A DNA stretch of 64,000 nt from DASPMP01 sp035248725. Lineage in GTDB: Bacteria > Gemmatimonadota > Gemmatimonadetes > Gemmatimonadales > Gemmatimonadaceae. A program made the position numbers and the translations under genes. The stretch covers positions 1 to 64,000 of the forward strand of contig DATFHG010000148.1 of NCBI GenBank assembly GCA_035248725.1, in the 5' to 3' direction. The notes beneath the pieces were generated by a model that was given only the letters and a program-made list of their open reading frames with translations, was not told the origin of the DNA and made no database searches. How positions within the stretch are numbered: the stretch's first letter is position 1; each line of letters starts with the position of its first letter. Shown piece by piece: positions 1 to 8,503 of this stretch.

Positions 1-1
1 A

Positions 2-421
2 CCGCTCGTCATCGAGATCAAGGAGCTTGCTGCCCTGGACGCAACGCTCGCGTTGATTCGACGCTTCGGAGTCGAGCACCGGGTGGTCGTCGGCTCCGCT
101 GAAAATGCGGTGATGGAGCGTCTCTATCGATCGGGGTTGCCTTGCTGCGCGTCCATGGCAGATGCGATGGCCTGGCTGCCCCTGGCGCTGTTGGGACGAA
201 GACCGCCTCGCCCGCCATTTCACGTGCTTTCGATCACCCCGTTCTGGCGCGGTCTGCCCATTCCTGTCGTGAGGCTCGCGAGGGCCGGGCGCGCGCATTC
301 GGTCCCGACTCACGTCTGGACGGTGAACGACCCTACGCGTGCGCTGCGTTATTGGAACAGCGGCATCGCCGGGATTCTCACGGACGACCCCGCCCGCATG
401 CTTGCTGCCCGCGAGCGATGA
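2..421 (+). CDS. Glycerophosphodiester phosphodiesterase family protein, C-terminal part
   Basis: Only the last 139 codons are in the window; the reading frame is open from base 2, so the 5' end lies upstream. The fragment opens with PLVIEIKE, the strand of the GDPD TIM barrel that carries a metal-binding Glu, and ends with VWTVNDPTRALRYWNSGI followed by GILTDDPARML, the typical closing strands of the family (the W-T-V-N and T-D-x-P motifs). Such enzymes hydrolyse glycerophosphodiesters to glycerol-3-phosphate and an alcohol. The catalytic His pair near the N-terminus is not visible here. The family call is firm; the substrate is unknown. Confidence 0.85.
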   Translation, partial: PLVIEIKELAALDATLALIRRFGVEHRVVVGSAENAVMERLYRSGLPCCASMADAMAWLPLALLGRRPPRPPFHVLSITPFWRGLPIPVVRLARAGRAHSVPTHVWTVNDPTRALRYWNSGIAGILTDDPARMLAARER

Positions 422-487
422 CGCGATTCGCACCGGGCCGCGGCAAATCGGTGATGGTCTCCGGGTTCACATCCATAGAATCGGCCC

Positions 488-862
488 ATGTCAGCGGCCC
501 GGCAGACGTTTGGGGAACTCGGAGAGCGAATAGCGGAGCGGTGGCTCACTCGGCGCGGATGGAGGGTCATTCAGCGACGGTTTCGGAGCGGACACCGCGA
601 TATCGATTTGGTTGTCGAGCGGGAAGGGACTGTGGCGTTTGTGGAGGTTAAAGCGAGACGGGGCACGGAGTTCGGTGGCCCGGTGCAGGCGGTGAACTAC
701 CGCAAGCGCCGGCAGCTGGAGCGCTCGGCGCACGTCTGGATCGACCGTCACGGACGGGCGGAAGAGTCGTATCGGTTCGACGTGGTGGGCGTGCTCGTGG
801 ACGGCGCCCTGGTTCGGGTGTGCCACGTCGAAAACGCCTTCATGGTCGCAAAATCCGCTTGA
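488..862 (+). CDS. yraN: YraN/UPF0102 family nuclease-fold protein
   Basis: The 124-residue protein has the usual length and layout of the UPF0102 (YraN) family: FGELGERIAERWLTRRGW at the N-terminus, then HRDIDLVV, VAFVEVKARR and a K-R-R-Q-L helix. The D-I-D-L and E-V-K residues form the PD-(D/E)xK nuclease-like core typical of Holliday-junction resolvase-like folds, although the biological role of the family is not settled. The ATG start puts the first conserved helix about ten residues in. The stop codon overlaps the -35 of the putative recA promoter. It is separated from the upstream gene by 66 bases in which I see nothing notable. Confidence 0.9.
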   Translation: MSAARQTFGELGERIAERWLTRRGWRVIQRRFRSGHRDIDLVVEREGTVAFVEVKARRGTEFGGPVQAVNYRKRRQLERSAHVWIDRHGRAEESYRFDVVGVLVDGALVRVCHVENAFMVAKSA

Positions 863-886
863 TAAACCTCGAGCATTTCGTATTTT
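859..886 (+). promoter_or_regulatory. Putative sigma-70-type promoter of recA
   Basis: TTGATA and TATTTT are separated by 16 bases and lie about 85 bases before the recA start, with the -35 hexamer overlapping the yraN stop codon. This is the best promoter-like pair in the 109-base gap. I could not recognise a LexA/SOS box in the gap by eye, but the motif used in this phylum may differ from familiar ones. Confidence 0.4.
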
Positions 887-971
887 CTTCGGGTCCTCAG
901 CGCGGCGGCAACGTCACGCTAGCCAGCCAGGCCAATAGTTCGGACCTTTCAACTACAAGGATGGATGACGA

Positions 972-2015
972 ATGGCTGTGTCAACGATTGCCGACGACAA
1001 GAAAAAGGCGCTGAATCTCGCGATCGCCCAGATCGAAAAGAGCTGCGGGAAAGGCTCCATCATGCGCCTGGGTTCGGAGAACCGGATTCGGGTTGAGGCC
1101 ATCCCCACAGGAGCCATCAACCTCGACGCGGCGATCGGCGTGGGAGGTATCCCTCGCGGTCGCATCACCGAGATCTACGGCCCCGAGTCGAGCGGCAAGA
1201 CAACCTTGACTCTGCACGTCGTTGCCAATGCGCAGCGTCAGGGCGGTGTGGCGGCGTTCATCGACGCCGAACACGCGCTGGACGTCGAGTACGCGCGGAA
1301 GCTGGGGGTGGATGTGGAAAGTCTGCTCATCTCGCAGCCCGACACCGGCGAACAGGCGCTCGAGATCTGTGAGATCCTCGTGCGCTCCGGCGCCGTGGAC
1401 GTCGTCGTCGTGGATTCGGTCGCGGCGCTCGTTCCCAAGGCCGAAATCGAGGGGGACATGGGTGACAGTCACGTCGGCCTCCAGGCGCGGCTCATGAGCC
1501 AGGCGCTCCGGAAGCTCACGGGTGCCATCGCGCGGTCCCGCACCTCGGTGATCTTCATCAATCAGCTGCGCGAGAAGATCGGGGTGATGTTCGGAAACCC
1601 TGAGACCACCACGGGTGGCAAGGCGCTCAAGTTCTACGCGTCGGTCCGGCTCGACATCCGCCGTATCGGCCCCGTAAAGGAAAAGGAAGACGTGGTGGGC
1701 TCGCACGTCCGCGTGAAGGTGGTGAAGAACAAGGTCGCGGCACCGTTCCGTCAGGCCGAGTTCGACATCATGTACGCGGAAGGCATCAGCCACACATCGC
1801 TGCTCGTGGACATCGGCGCCGAAGCCAACATCATCGAAAAATCCGGCGCCTGGTACAGCTACAACGGACAGAAGATCGGTCAGGGTCGCGAGAACGCGAA
1901 GCTGTATCTCAAGGACAATCCGACTCTCCAGGCCGAGATCGAGGAGAAGGTCAAGGTGCTTCTCGGCATGACGGCCACGAAGCTGGCCGGCGAGGAAGTC
2001 GTCGAAGACGAGTAA
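972..2015 (+). CDS. recA: Recombinase RecA
   Basis: The 347-residue protein is a full-length RecA, the ATP-dependent strand-exchange protein of homologous recombination and co-protease of the SOS response. Walker A (GPESSGKTT) lies at residues 70-78, followed by the FIDAEHALD segment, the Walker B region VDVVVVDSVAAL, the L1 loop region around EGDMGDSHVG, FINQLREKIGVMFGNPETT (L2 loop) and an acidic tail ending EEVVEDE. The start chosen, ATG with an AAGGATGG-type purine stretch upstream, gives the usual short N-terminal helix; an ATG at 961 is out of frame. recX follows, a classic pairing. Confidence 0.98.
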   Translation: MAVSTIADDKKKALNLAIAQIEKSCGKGSIMRLGSENRIRVEAIPTGAINLDAAIGVGGIPRGRITEIYGPESSGKTTLTLHVVANAQRQGGVAAFIDAEHALDVEYARKLGVDVESLLISQPDTGEQALEICEILVRSGAVDVVVVDSVAALVPKAEIEGDMGDSHVGLQARLMSQALRKLTGAIARSRTSVIFINQLREKIGVMFGNPETTTGGKALKFYASVRLDIRRIGPVKEKEDVVGSHVRVKVVKNKVAAPFRQAEFDIMYAEGISHTSLLVDIGAEANIIEKSGAWYSYNGQKIGQGRENAKLYLKDNPTLQAEIEEKVKVLLGMTATKLAGEEVVEDE

Positions 2016-2126
2016 GCGACGTTCGACCCGCGAGCCGGGGAGAGGCGTTTCGACCATGACGGGACCCGGAAACTCCCGTTGGGCCGGACCGTCGTCTCCC
2101 CGGCTCCATTTTCAGGCAGGAAACCG

Positions 2127-2600
2127 GTGACTGCCTCCGCCTACGAGATGGCGCTGCGCCTCCTGGAGTATCGTGCGCGATCGGCCGCCGAGCTGCGGCG
2201 CCAGTTGCTGCGGAAGGGCGCGGAGGCCTCGGACGTCGACGCCGCGCTCAGCAGGCTGCGCGAGCAGAAGCTCATCGATGATGAGGACTTCGCACTGCAA
2301 TTCGCGCGCGGCAGAATCACTGGGGCCGGTGCATCGCGCCGGCGAATCGTCCAGGAGCTCGCGCGCAACGGCATCCCGCCCGACATGGCTGGTCGGGCCA
2401 TCGACACCCTGCGTGACGACGATGGCCTCGATCCGTCGGCGGGAATCCATCGCGTGGCGCGGCGGAAATGGCAATCGCTGGCGAAGGTCGACGAGTTCAC
2501 ACGGAAACGCCGCCTGTACGCGTTTCTCGCGCGACGTGGCTACGATCCCGACGAAATCCGTGCGGCGATGCAGTCCATCGGCGAGGACGTGGAGGACTGA
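2127..2600 (+). CDS. recX: Regulatory protein RecX
   Basis: RecX binds RecA filaments and limits RecA activity. The protein shows the repeated three-helix RecX pattern: YEMALRLLEYRARSAAEL, a helix with LLRKGAEASDVDAALSRL, then LIDDEDFALQFARGR, and a last repeat ending FLARRGYDPDEIRAAM. I chose the GTG that follows AGGAAA, which gives 157 residues and starts just before the first conserved helix; a TTG at 2079 would add 16 poorly conserved residues. It lies 111 bases after recA and 27 before alaS, probably in the same transcription unit. Confidence 0.88.
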   Translation: MTASAYEMALRLLEYRARSAAELRRQLLRKGAEASDVDAALSRLREQKLIDDEDFALQFARGRITGAGASRRRIVQELARNGIPPDMAGRAIDTLRDDDGLDPSAGIHRVARRKWQSLAKVDEFTRKRRLYAFLARRGYDPDEIRAAMQSIGEDVED

Positions 2601-2627
2601 CCGCACTCCCCGGCGTATATTCCGCGC

Positions 2628-5417
2628 ATGCGCGCCGCCGACATCCGCAGCCGATTCCTGAAGTACTTCGAGCGCAACGAGCACGCGATTCGTCCGAGCT
2701 CGTCGCTCGTGCCGGTGGATGATCCCACACTGCTGTTCACCAACGCGGGGATGGTGCAATTCAAGCGTGTCTTCCTGGGTCAGGAGGACCCACCCACCGC
2801 GCGTCGTCGCGCGACGACCGCGCAGAAGTGCGTGCGCGCCGGCGGAAAGCACAACGATCTCGAGCAGGTGGGCCACACGTTCCGGCACCACACGTTCTTC
2901 GAGATGCTCGGCAATTTCTCCTTCGGTGATTACTTCAAGCGCGATGCGATCCGCTTCGGCTGGGAGTTCGTCACGAAGGAGCTCGGGATCGATCCGGCGC
3001 TCGTCCGCGTCAGCGTGCACTACAAGGATGATGAGGCGCGTACACTGTGGCGCGACGTGGCCGGTCTCTCGGACGAGCGCATCTACGGTCTGAGCGACAA
3101 GGACAACTTCTGGCAGATGGCGGACACGGGACCGTGTGGACCGTGCTCGGAGATCTATGTCGACCTCGCGCACCTGGCGAAGGATTGGCGTTTCCCGCCG
3201 GATGCGTCGGGCGAATGGACGGAGCGCGATCGCAAGACGTTCTCGCTCGACGCGTTCGTCGAGGGCGCCGAGGCAGGACGCTTCCTCGAAATCTGGAACC
3301 TCGTCTTCATGCAGTACGACCGGCAGGCCGACGGGACACTGGTGCCGTTGCCGAAGCCGTCGGTCGACACGGGCGCGGGGCTGGAACGTATCGCCGCCGC
3401 ACTCCAGGGCGTGACGAGCAATTACCACACGGACCTGTTTGCACCGCTGCTCGCGGCCGTCGAGAAAGCCGTCGGTTTCGAGTACTGGGGTCGCGAGAAC
3501 GACGACGCGCGCTCCGGTATTCGCGTGCGCGGCGGACGCGGCGGCACTGACGTCGTGGCAAACGCGGTCGCGCCAGCGTCGTTCCGTGTGCTCGCCGATC
3601 ACGCGCGGGCCGTCGCGTTCCTGCTCGCCGACGGCGTGTTCCCGTCGAACGAGGGTCGCGGCTACGTCCTCCGTCGCATCCTGCGTCGCGCGGTGCGCCA
3701 CGCGTGGCTGCTGGGCCGCACGGAGCCGACCCTCGTGACGGTGGTGGAGAGCGTCATCGCGTCGATGTCGGACGTCTACCCCGAACTGCAGCAGCGCCGC
3801 AAGCACATCGTCGACACCACGCGGGTGGAGGAACAGAGCTTCCTCGCCACCATCGAAGGCGGTCTTGCGCGGTTCGATCAGATCGCGCCGGTGCGAACGA
3901 CGCGCGGCGGCACGGACATTCACGGTACGATCAGCGGCGACGATGCGTTCCGTCTGTACGACACGTTCGGCTTCCCGATCGACCTTACCGATCTCATGGC
4001 GCGCGAACGCGGCTACGTCGTCGATATCGCCGGATTCGAGACGGCGCTGGACGCGCAGCGGAAGCGCTCGCAGGAAGAGCGGAAGTCGCGCAAGCTGGGC
4101 GTCGAGGCGGATGCGCTGGCCGATCTCTCCCAGTGGCAGGGCGACGGCGATGCAAAAACCACGAAGGTCGAGTTCGTCGGCTACGACACCGTTGAGATCG
4201 AGACGCAGGTCGCGGCAATCCGCCATCTCGGCGAGAACCGCGTGGCGATGCTGCTGCGGGAAACGCCGTTCTACGCCGAGTCGGGAGGCCAGATCTCGGA
4301 TCGAGGGGAGATCGTCGGTGACGGGTGGCGGCTGGATGTGGACGACGTGCGGAAAGTCGATGGCCGGCCGGCCGCCCTCGGCACGCTGACGGGCACGTTC
4401 GCATTCGGGCGAGTCAAGGCGCGCGTGCCATCACGGCAGCGCCGCGACACGGAGCGCAACCATACCGCGACCCATCTGCTGCATGCGGCCTTGCGTCAGG
4501 TTCTTGGAGAAGCGGTGCACCAGGCGGGATCGCTCGTCGCGCCCGAGCGTCTGCGCTTCGACTTCACCCATCATGGACCGGTCAAGCCGGAGCATCTCGA
4601 GCAGATCGAGCGCATCGTGAACGACGTGGTGTGGCGCGCGCTGCCCGTGACGTATCGCGAGATGGGGTACAACGACGCGCGCGCGGCGGGAGCCATGGCG
4701 CTCTTCGGGGAGAAATACGGCGACGTGGTGCGCGTGGTCACCGTGGGAGACGTCTCGATGGAGCTCTGCGGTGGCACGCACGTGCGCAACACGGCGGAAA
4801 TCGGCCTGTTCCGCATCGTCGCGGAGACGGGCGTGGCGTCGGGCGTTCGCCGCATCGAGGCGGCCACGGGACCCGGCGCGTTCCAACTCATGCGCGAGCA
4901 CGAGCGCGCCCTCGCGCGCGCGGCGGAGCTGTTGAAGACGGCCGAGGAAGGCGTGGAGCGTCGTATCGCCGGATTGCTCGACGAGCGGCGTGCACTCGAG
5001 CGCCGGCTCGAGGACGTGCTGCGCGGCGGTGGCGACCAGATGAAGCAATGGGTCTCCGAAGGCGAGTCGCTCGGCACCAATGGCGCGCGCTTCGTGGGAC
5101 GCACCGTGAACGCCGGTGACGTGAAGGAGCTGCAGGCGATGGGCGACGCCTTGCGCGAGAAGCTCGAGTCGGGCGTCGGAGTGCTGGGCGCCACCCTCGC
5201 CGATGGCAAGTCCACATTGCTGGTAGTCGTCACCGACGATCTCCGGGACCGCGGCGTCCGCGCTGACGCGCTGGTGCGCGAGATCGCCGCGGCGGCCGGG
5301 GGACGCGGCGGCGGCAAGGCCCACATGGCCCAGGCCGGTATTCCCGACGCGTCGCGCCTCGAGGACGCCATCCGAGGCGCTCCCGCGATCATTCGCCCGA
5401 TGCTCGCCAAATCGTGA
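2628..5417 (+). CDS. alaS: Alanine--tRNA ligase
   Basis: At 929 residues this is a complete class II alanyl-tRNA synthetase, charging tRNA-Ala with alanine and editing Ser/Gly errors. The catalytic domain begins RSRFLKYFERNEHAIRPSSS and has HHTFFEMLGNFSFGDYF (motif 2 region), DTGPCGPCSEIY and the DTGAGLERIAA motif. The editing domain shows the zinc/catalytic pattern HTATHLLHAAL plus CGGTH, and the C-Ala domain ends with GGRGGGKAHMAQAG. It is somewhat longer than the common 875 residues, with an extra charged segment around residues 183-220 of the catalytic domain. The downstream small gene overlaps its stop by four bases (GTGA). Confidence 0.97.
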   Translation: MRAADIRSRFLKYFERNEHAIRPSSSLVPVDDPTLLFTNAGMVQFKRVFLGQEDPPTARRRATTAQKCVRAGGKHNDLEQVGHTFRHHTFFEMLGNFSFGDYFKRDAIRFGWEFVTKELGIDPALVRVSVHYKDDEARTLWRDVAGLSDERIYGLSDKDNFWQMADTGPCGPCSEIYVDLAHLAKDWRFPPDASGEWTERDRKTFSLDAFVEGAEAGRFLEIWNLVFMQYDRQADGTLVPLPKPSVDTGAGLERIAAALQGVTSNYHTDLFAPLLAAVEKAVGFEYWGRENDDARSGIRVRGGRGGTDVVANAVAPASFRVLADHARAVAFLLADGVFPSNEGRGYVLRRILRRAVRHAWLLGRTEPTLVTVVESVIASMSDVYPELQQRRKHIVDTTRVEEQSFLATIEGGLARFDQIAPVRTTRGGTDIHGTISGDDAFRLYDTFGFPIDLTDLMARERGYVVDIAGFETALDAQRKRSQEERKSRKLGVEADALADLSQWQGDGDAKTTKVEFVGYDTVEIETQVAAIRHLGENRVAMLLRETPFYAESGGQISDRGEIVGDGWRLDVDDVRKVDGRPAALGTLTGTFAFGRVKARVPSRQRRDTERNHTATHLLHAALRQVLGEAVHQAGSLVAPERLRFDFTHHGPVKPEHLEQIERIVNDVVWRALPVTYREMGYNDARAAGAMALFGEKYGDVVRVVTVGDVSMELCGGTHVRNTAEIGLFRIVAETGVASGVRRIEAATGPGAFQLMREHERALARAAELLKTAEEGVERRIAGLLDERRALERRLEDVLRGGGDQMKQWVSEGESLGTNGARFVGRTVNAGDVKELQAMGDALREKLESGVGVLGATLADGKSTLLVVVTDDLRDRGVRADALVREIAAAAGGRGGGKAHMAQAGIPDASRLEDAIRGAPAIIRPMLAKS

Positions 5418-5743
5418 CGGTGCTCGACTGGGTTCGCGAGCACACGCGAGACGCGCCCTCCTCGCTCGTCGAGTACATGACGACGCTCATCGGGGCCGGT
5501 GGTTCGGAGCCGGAAAGCCGAACGGCGGCGGTCTGCATCGACAGCGCCGTGCGAGGACTGGAGCAGCTCGTACGCGACGCGCGCTTCGCTCGCGAGGATG
5601 CGTCGCAGCTGCTCGCCATCGACGCGCTCACGACTCTCGCGTTCGAGCACGCCGCGCAGACAGCGGCGACTGCTGGCGCCATCGGGGACGCCGCCGAACA
5701 GAGCGCTCGAGCTCTCGGGACCATCACCGACGTTCGTGGCTGA
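5414..5743 (+). CDS. Hypothetical protein, small and helical
   Basis: I do not recognise this 109-residue protein. It starts with GTG in a GTGA overlap with alaS and its stop lies inside the start region of gmhA, so it is probably translated by coupling. The sequence is rich in Ala, Glu, Arg and Thr and is predicted by eye to be nearly all alpha-helical, with no signal peptide, membrane segment or Cys/His cluster. The tight coupling on both sides and coding-type G+C at third positions support a real gene; the function is open. Confidence 0.6.
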   Translation: MTVLDWVREHTRDAPSSLVEYMTTLIGAGGSEPESRTAAVCIDSAVRGLEQLVRDARFAREDASQLLAIDALTTLAFEHAAQTAATAGAIGDAAEQSARALGTITDVRG

Positions 5744-6299
5744 TCTCTTCGCCGACGCGTTGCGCGAGCTCGCGGCCACCGCGCAGCGAACGGCCACCGA
5801 GCTCGGCCCCTCCATGGAGCGCGCTCTGGCGCTCGTTCGGGCTACGGTGCGCCGCGGAGGGACGCTCTACTTCTGCGGGAACGGGGGCAGCGCCGCAGAT
5901 GCGCAGCACCTCGCTACCGAGTACGTCGTGCGATATGCGCGGAATCGTCGCGCCTATCCGGCCGTCGCGCTGACGACAGATACCTCGCTGCTGACGGCTG
6001 CAGGCAACGATTTCGGATTCGACGAGATCTTCGCACGACAGGTCGAAGCACACGCCAACGCGGGCGATCTCCTCGTCATTCACACGACGAGCGGCAATTC
6101 GAAGAACATCCTTCGCGCCGCGGAGGCAGCGAAGGCGAAGAACGTCGAGGTGCTGGCCTTCAGCGCGCGCGACGGCGGCCGGATCGTCGCGCTCGCGACG
6201 CACACTGTCATCATCCCGACGGACCGCACGGACAGGGCGCAGGAGCTGCAGCTCTGTATCGAGCACATCATCTGCGATCTGATCGAACGCGACCTATGA
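5736..6299 (+). CDS. gmhA: Phosphoheptose isomerase (sedoheptulose 7-phosphate isomerase)
   Basis: GmhA converts sedoheptulose 7-phosphate to D-glycero-D-manno-heptose 7-phosphate, the first step of ADP-heptose synthesis for lipopolysaccharide core. The 187-residue protein has the SIS domain signatures YFCGNGGSAADAQHLATE and LLVIHTTSGNSKNIL, plus the closing HIICDLIE helix found in the GmhA family. The reading frame extends upstream, but the GTG just before ADLFADALREL gives the family length and overlaps the previous gene by 8 bases. The matching heptose kinase gene (rfaE1) lies about 18 kb downstream on the other strand. Confidence 0.92.
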   Translation: MADLFADALRELAATAQRTATELGPSMERALALVRATVRRGGTLYFCGNGGSAADAQHLATEYVVRYARNRRAYPAVALTTDTSLLTAAGNDFGFDEIFARQVEAHANAGDLLVIHTTSGNSKNILRAAEAAKAKNVEVLAFSARDGGRIVALATHTVIIPTDRTDRAQELQLCIEHIICDLIERDL

Positions 6300-7057
6300 A
6301 ATCGCTTGCGGGCCATCGCGCGCTGGTCACCGGCGGTTCGCGGGGCATCGGTGCGGCCACGGCACTGCTGTTCGCTGAATGGGGCGTGCACGTCGCCATC
6401 GGCTATCGCAACCGCGGCAGCGACGCGGAGGCCATCGTCCGGCGCGCACGCGCGTTCGGCGTCACCGCCAGCATGATTGCATCCGACATCAGTACGCCGG
6501 CAGGTGCTGAGACCCTCGTGACGGAGGCGGTGCGGCAGCTGGGCGATGACGGGCTCGATTATTTCGTCGGAAATTCCGGCATCTGGATCCCCGACGAAGT
6601 CGCGCTCGCCGAGATGTCGGACGAGCAGTGGCGTCGAACGATGCGGGAAAACGTGGACTCGGTCTTCTACACCACGCGCGCCGCGGCACGCGTGCTGAAC
6701 GATCAGGGTCGTGTGGTACTCGTCGCCAGCACCGCGGGCCAGCGCGGCGAAGCGTTTCACGCGGATTATGCCGCGTCCAAGGGCGCGATGATCTCGTTCG
6801 TGAAGTCGCTGTGCGTGGAGCTGGCGCGGCGTGACATCACCGTGAACTGCGTCGCCCCCGGATGGGTGGACACGGAAATGGCCGCGCTGCCGTATGCCAA
6901 CGGGGGCCGCGAGCGCATCGCTGGAACCATCCCCATCGGTCGCATCGCCGATCCGCGGGACATCGCGGGACCGATCGTGTTCCTGTGCTCCGATCTCGCC
7001 CGGCACATCACCGGCGAGATTCTCAACGTGAACGGCGGGAGCGTGTTGGCCGGATGA
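6296..7057 (+). CDS. SDR family oxidoreductase (FabG-like)
   Basis: This 253-residue short-chain dehydrogenase/reductase has the NAD(P)-binding motif TGGSRGIGAA near residue 13, a basic residue after strand 2 (GYRNRGS) suggesting NADPH preference, the catalytic Ser in VASTAGQ, and the Tyr/Lys pair in DYAASKGAM. The NAG-type motif reads VGNSGI. The C-terminus LNVNGGSVLAG is typical of 3-oxoacyl-ACP-reductase-like SDRs. It overlaps gmhA and the asparaginase gene by ATGA junctions. The substrate cannot be told from sequence; a dedicated role in fatty-acid elongation is not implied because no fab genes lie nearby. Confidence 0.88.
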   Translation: MKSLAGHRALVTGGSRGIGAATALLFAEWGVHVAIGYRNRGSDAEAIVRRARAFGVTASMIASDISTPAGAETLVTEAVRQLGDDGLDYFVGNSGIWIPDEVALAEMSDEQWRRTMRENVDSVFYTTRAAARVLNDQGRVVLVASTAGQRGEAFHADYAASKGAMISFVKSLCVELARRDITVNCVAPGWVDTEMAALPYANGGRERIAGTIPIGRIADPRDIAGPIVFLCSDLARHITGEILNVNGGSVLAG

Positions 7058-8013
7058 TCGTGCTCGTGTTCACGGGCGGCACGATTTCGATGCGCCACGA
7101 CCCCACCGCGCGCGGCGCCGTGCCGGCGCTCGCGGGCCGCGACATCCTGCAGCTGGTGCCACAGCTGCGCGATATCGCGCAGCTCGAGATCGACGATTTC
7201 GGGGCGTTTCCGGGACCGCACATGTCTCCCGATCGCATGCTGGAGCTGCGCAACTGCATCGCGCGACACGTCGCACGGCCTGACGTCCGCGGCGTGGTGG
7301 TCACGCACGGCACCGACTCGCTCGAGGAGACGGCGTACCTTCTCTCGAGGACGCTCGCGACGGACAAGCCGGTTGTGCTCACGGGCGCGATGCGCACCGC
7401 GAGCGAGCTGGGGTGGGATGGTCCAGCGAACCTCGGCGCGTCGGTGCGCGTGGCGGCCAGCGACGAGGCACGCGGCTTCGGGATTCTGGTCGTGATGGGG
7501 GACCGGATCTTCGCGGGCCTCGACGTCACGAAGGCGCACACGCACATGCTCGACGCCTTCGAGAGCCCGGGCCTTGGCCCCCTCGGCGTCGTGGATGACG
7601 GTCAGGTCATCTTCCGACGCGCCGTGCCCTCGGCACCCGACGTCGTGGAAGCAACGCGTCTCAGCGGACCCGTGGACATCGTCTACGCGTACGCCGGAGC
7701 GGATTCGCGACTCCTCGACGCAGCCCGTGCCGAAGGGATCGGCGTCGTCGTCGCGGCGATGGGGCGGGGCAACGTCCCCCCCGCGATGGTGCCCGGCATA
7801 GAGCGCTGGATCGACGCACGCAAACCCGTCGTGATCACCTCACGCGCACTCCGCGGGCGCGTGGGACCAACGTACGGCTATCCGGGAGGTGGCAGACGTC
7901 TCCACGATCTTGGCGCCGTGTTTGCCGGAAGCCGGCGTCCGCAGCAGGCACGCATCGATCTCATGCTGGCACTGTCGACTGATGCCGACGTGCGCGCGTT
8001 TTTCGAGGGCTGA
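7054..8013 (+). CDS. Asparaginase (type I/II amidohydrolase family)
   Basis: The 319-residue protein belongs to the bacterial L-asparaginase/glutaminase fold family. The first catalytic motif is FTGGTISM at residues 6-13 (nucleophilic Thr in TGGTI) and the second is VVTHGTDSLEETAYLL, with the Thr-Asp pair and downstream Ser. It starts at an ATG that overlaps the SDR stop; the open frame runs much further upstream but the TGGTI motif must be near the N-terminus. No signal peptide is seen, so it is probably cytoplasmic. A second, unrelated asparaginase (PF06089 type) is encoded at 31.7 kb. Confidence 0.9.
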   Translation: MIVLVFTGGTISMRHDPTARGAVPALAGRDILQLVPQLRDIAQLEIDDFGAFPGPHMSPDRMLELRNCIARHVARPDVRGVVVTHGTDSLEETAYLLSRTLATDKPVVLTGAMRTASELGWDGPANLGASVRVAASDEARGFGILVVMGDRIFAGLDVTKAHTHMLDAFESPGLGPLGVVDDGQVIFRRAVPSAPDVVEATRLSGPVDIVYAYAGADSRLLDAARAEGIGVVVAAMGRGNVPPAMVPGIERWIDARKPVVITSRALRGRVGPTYGYPGGGRRLHDLGAVFAGSRRPQQARIDLMLALSTDADVRAFFEG

Positions 8014-8016
8014 GCG

Positions 8017-8412
8017 TCAGTTGTCGTTACGCCGCACCCATTGCTGAAAGCACTGCCAGTCGAATTCCATGGCCGCACGCATCTGATCGGGATAGCCGAA
8101 ATGATCGACGTATCCCTCATGCTCGGCACGCCAGCGGCAGTCCCAGACAAAGTCGAATGCGTGCGTGCCGGATGTGGTACGCACGTCCACGGAGCCGACA
8201 AAGTCCGAGCAGCCGGACGACCCACGGACCACGATCTCGTCGATCTCGAGAGCCGGTTCTGCATGAAGCAGTTGGGTCAGCAGGCGGCGCACTTTGACCC
8301 GCGGAACAAAGCTCTCGACCTTTACGCGCTCAGCCGTTTTCCCTTCCAGATAGGAAAGAACGGCTGCCTTGAACTCCGAGGTTGCGTGTGACCCGTGAAC
8401 CAGCGTTTCCAT
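8017..8412 (-). CDS. Hypothetical protein on the minus strand
   Basis: I do not recognise this 131-residue protein. It is the only minus-strand gene in the first 19 kb, begins with ATG and ends three bases from the stop of the convergent asparaginase gene. The C-terminal half is rich in aromatic residues (DFVWDCRWRAEHEGYVDHFG, then a W-Q-C-F-Q-Q-W-V stretch) and reads like a compact globular domain; the N-terminal 50 residues are basic and helical. No signal peptide, membrane segment or known metal motif is visible. Base composition is slightly lower in G+C than its neighbours. Confidence 0.6.
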   Translation of the reverse strand: METLVHGSHATSEFKAAVLSYLEGKTAERVKVESFVPRVKVRRLLTQLLHAEPALEIDEIVVRGSSGCSDFVGSVDVRTTSGTHAFDFVWDCRWRAEHEGYVDHFGYPDQMRAAMEFDWQCFQQWVRRNDN

Positions 8413-8503
8413 ACGTCAGTCGAGCCCGCCAGATTGGTTTAAGTGTGCGCAGCGAACCTGTTGCGACACAACACAATATCGCCACGCATCGAGACGCCCG
8501 GAA

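Noticed and set aside
887..971. LexA/SOS box before recA
   Set aside because: No convincing palindrome of known LexA types was seen; a phylum-specific motif would need genome-wide comparison.
2112..4226. 704-codon open frame antisense to alaS
   Set aside because: High-G+C shadow of a well-supported gene; the translated sequence is Arg/His/Val-rich without any recognisable domain.
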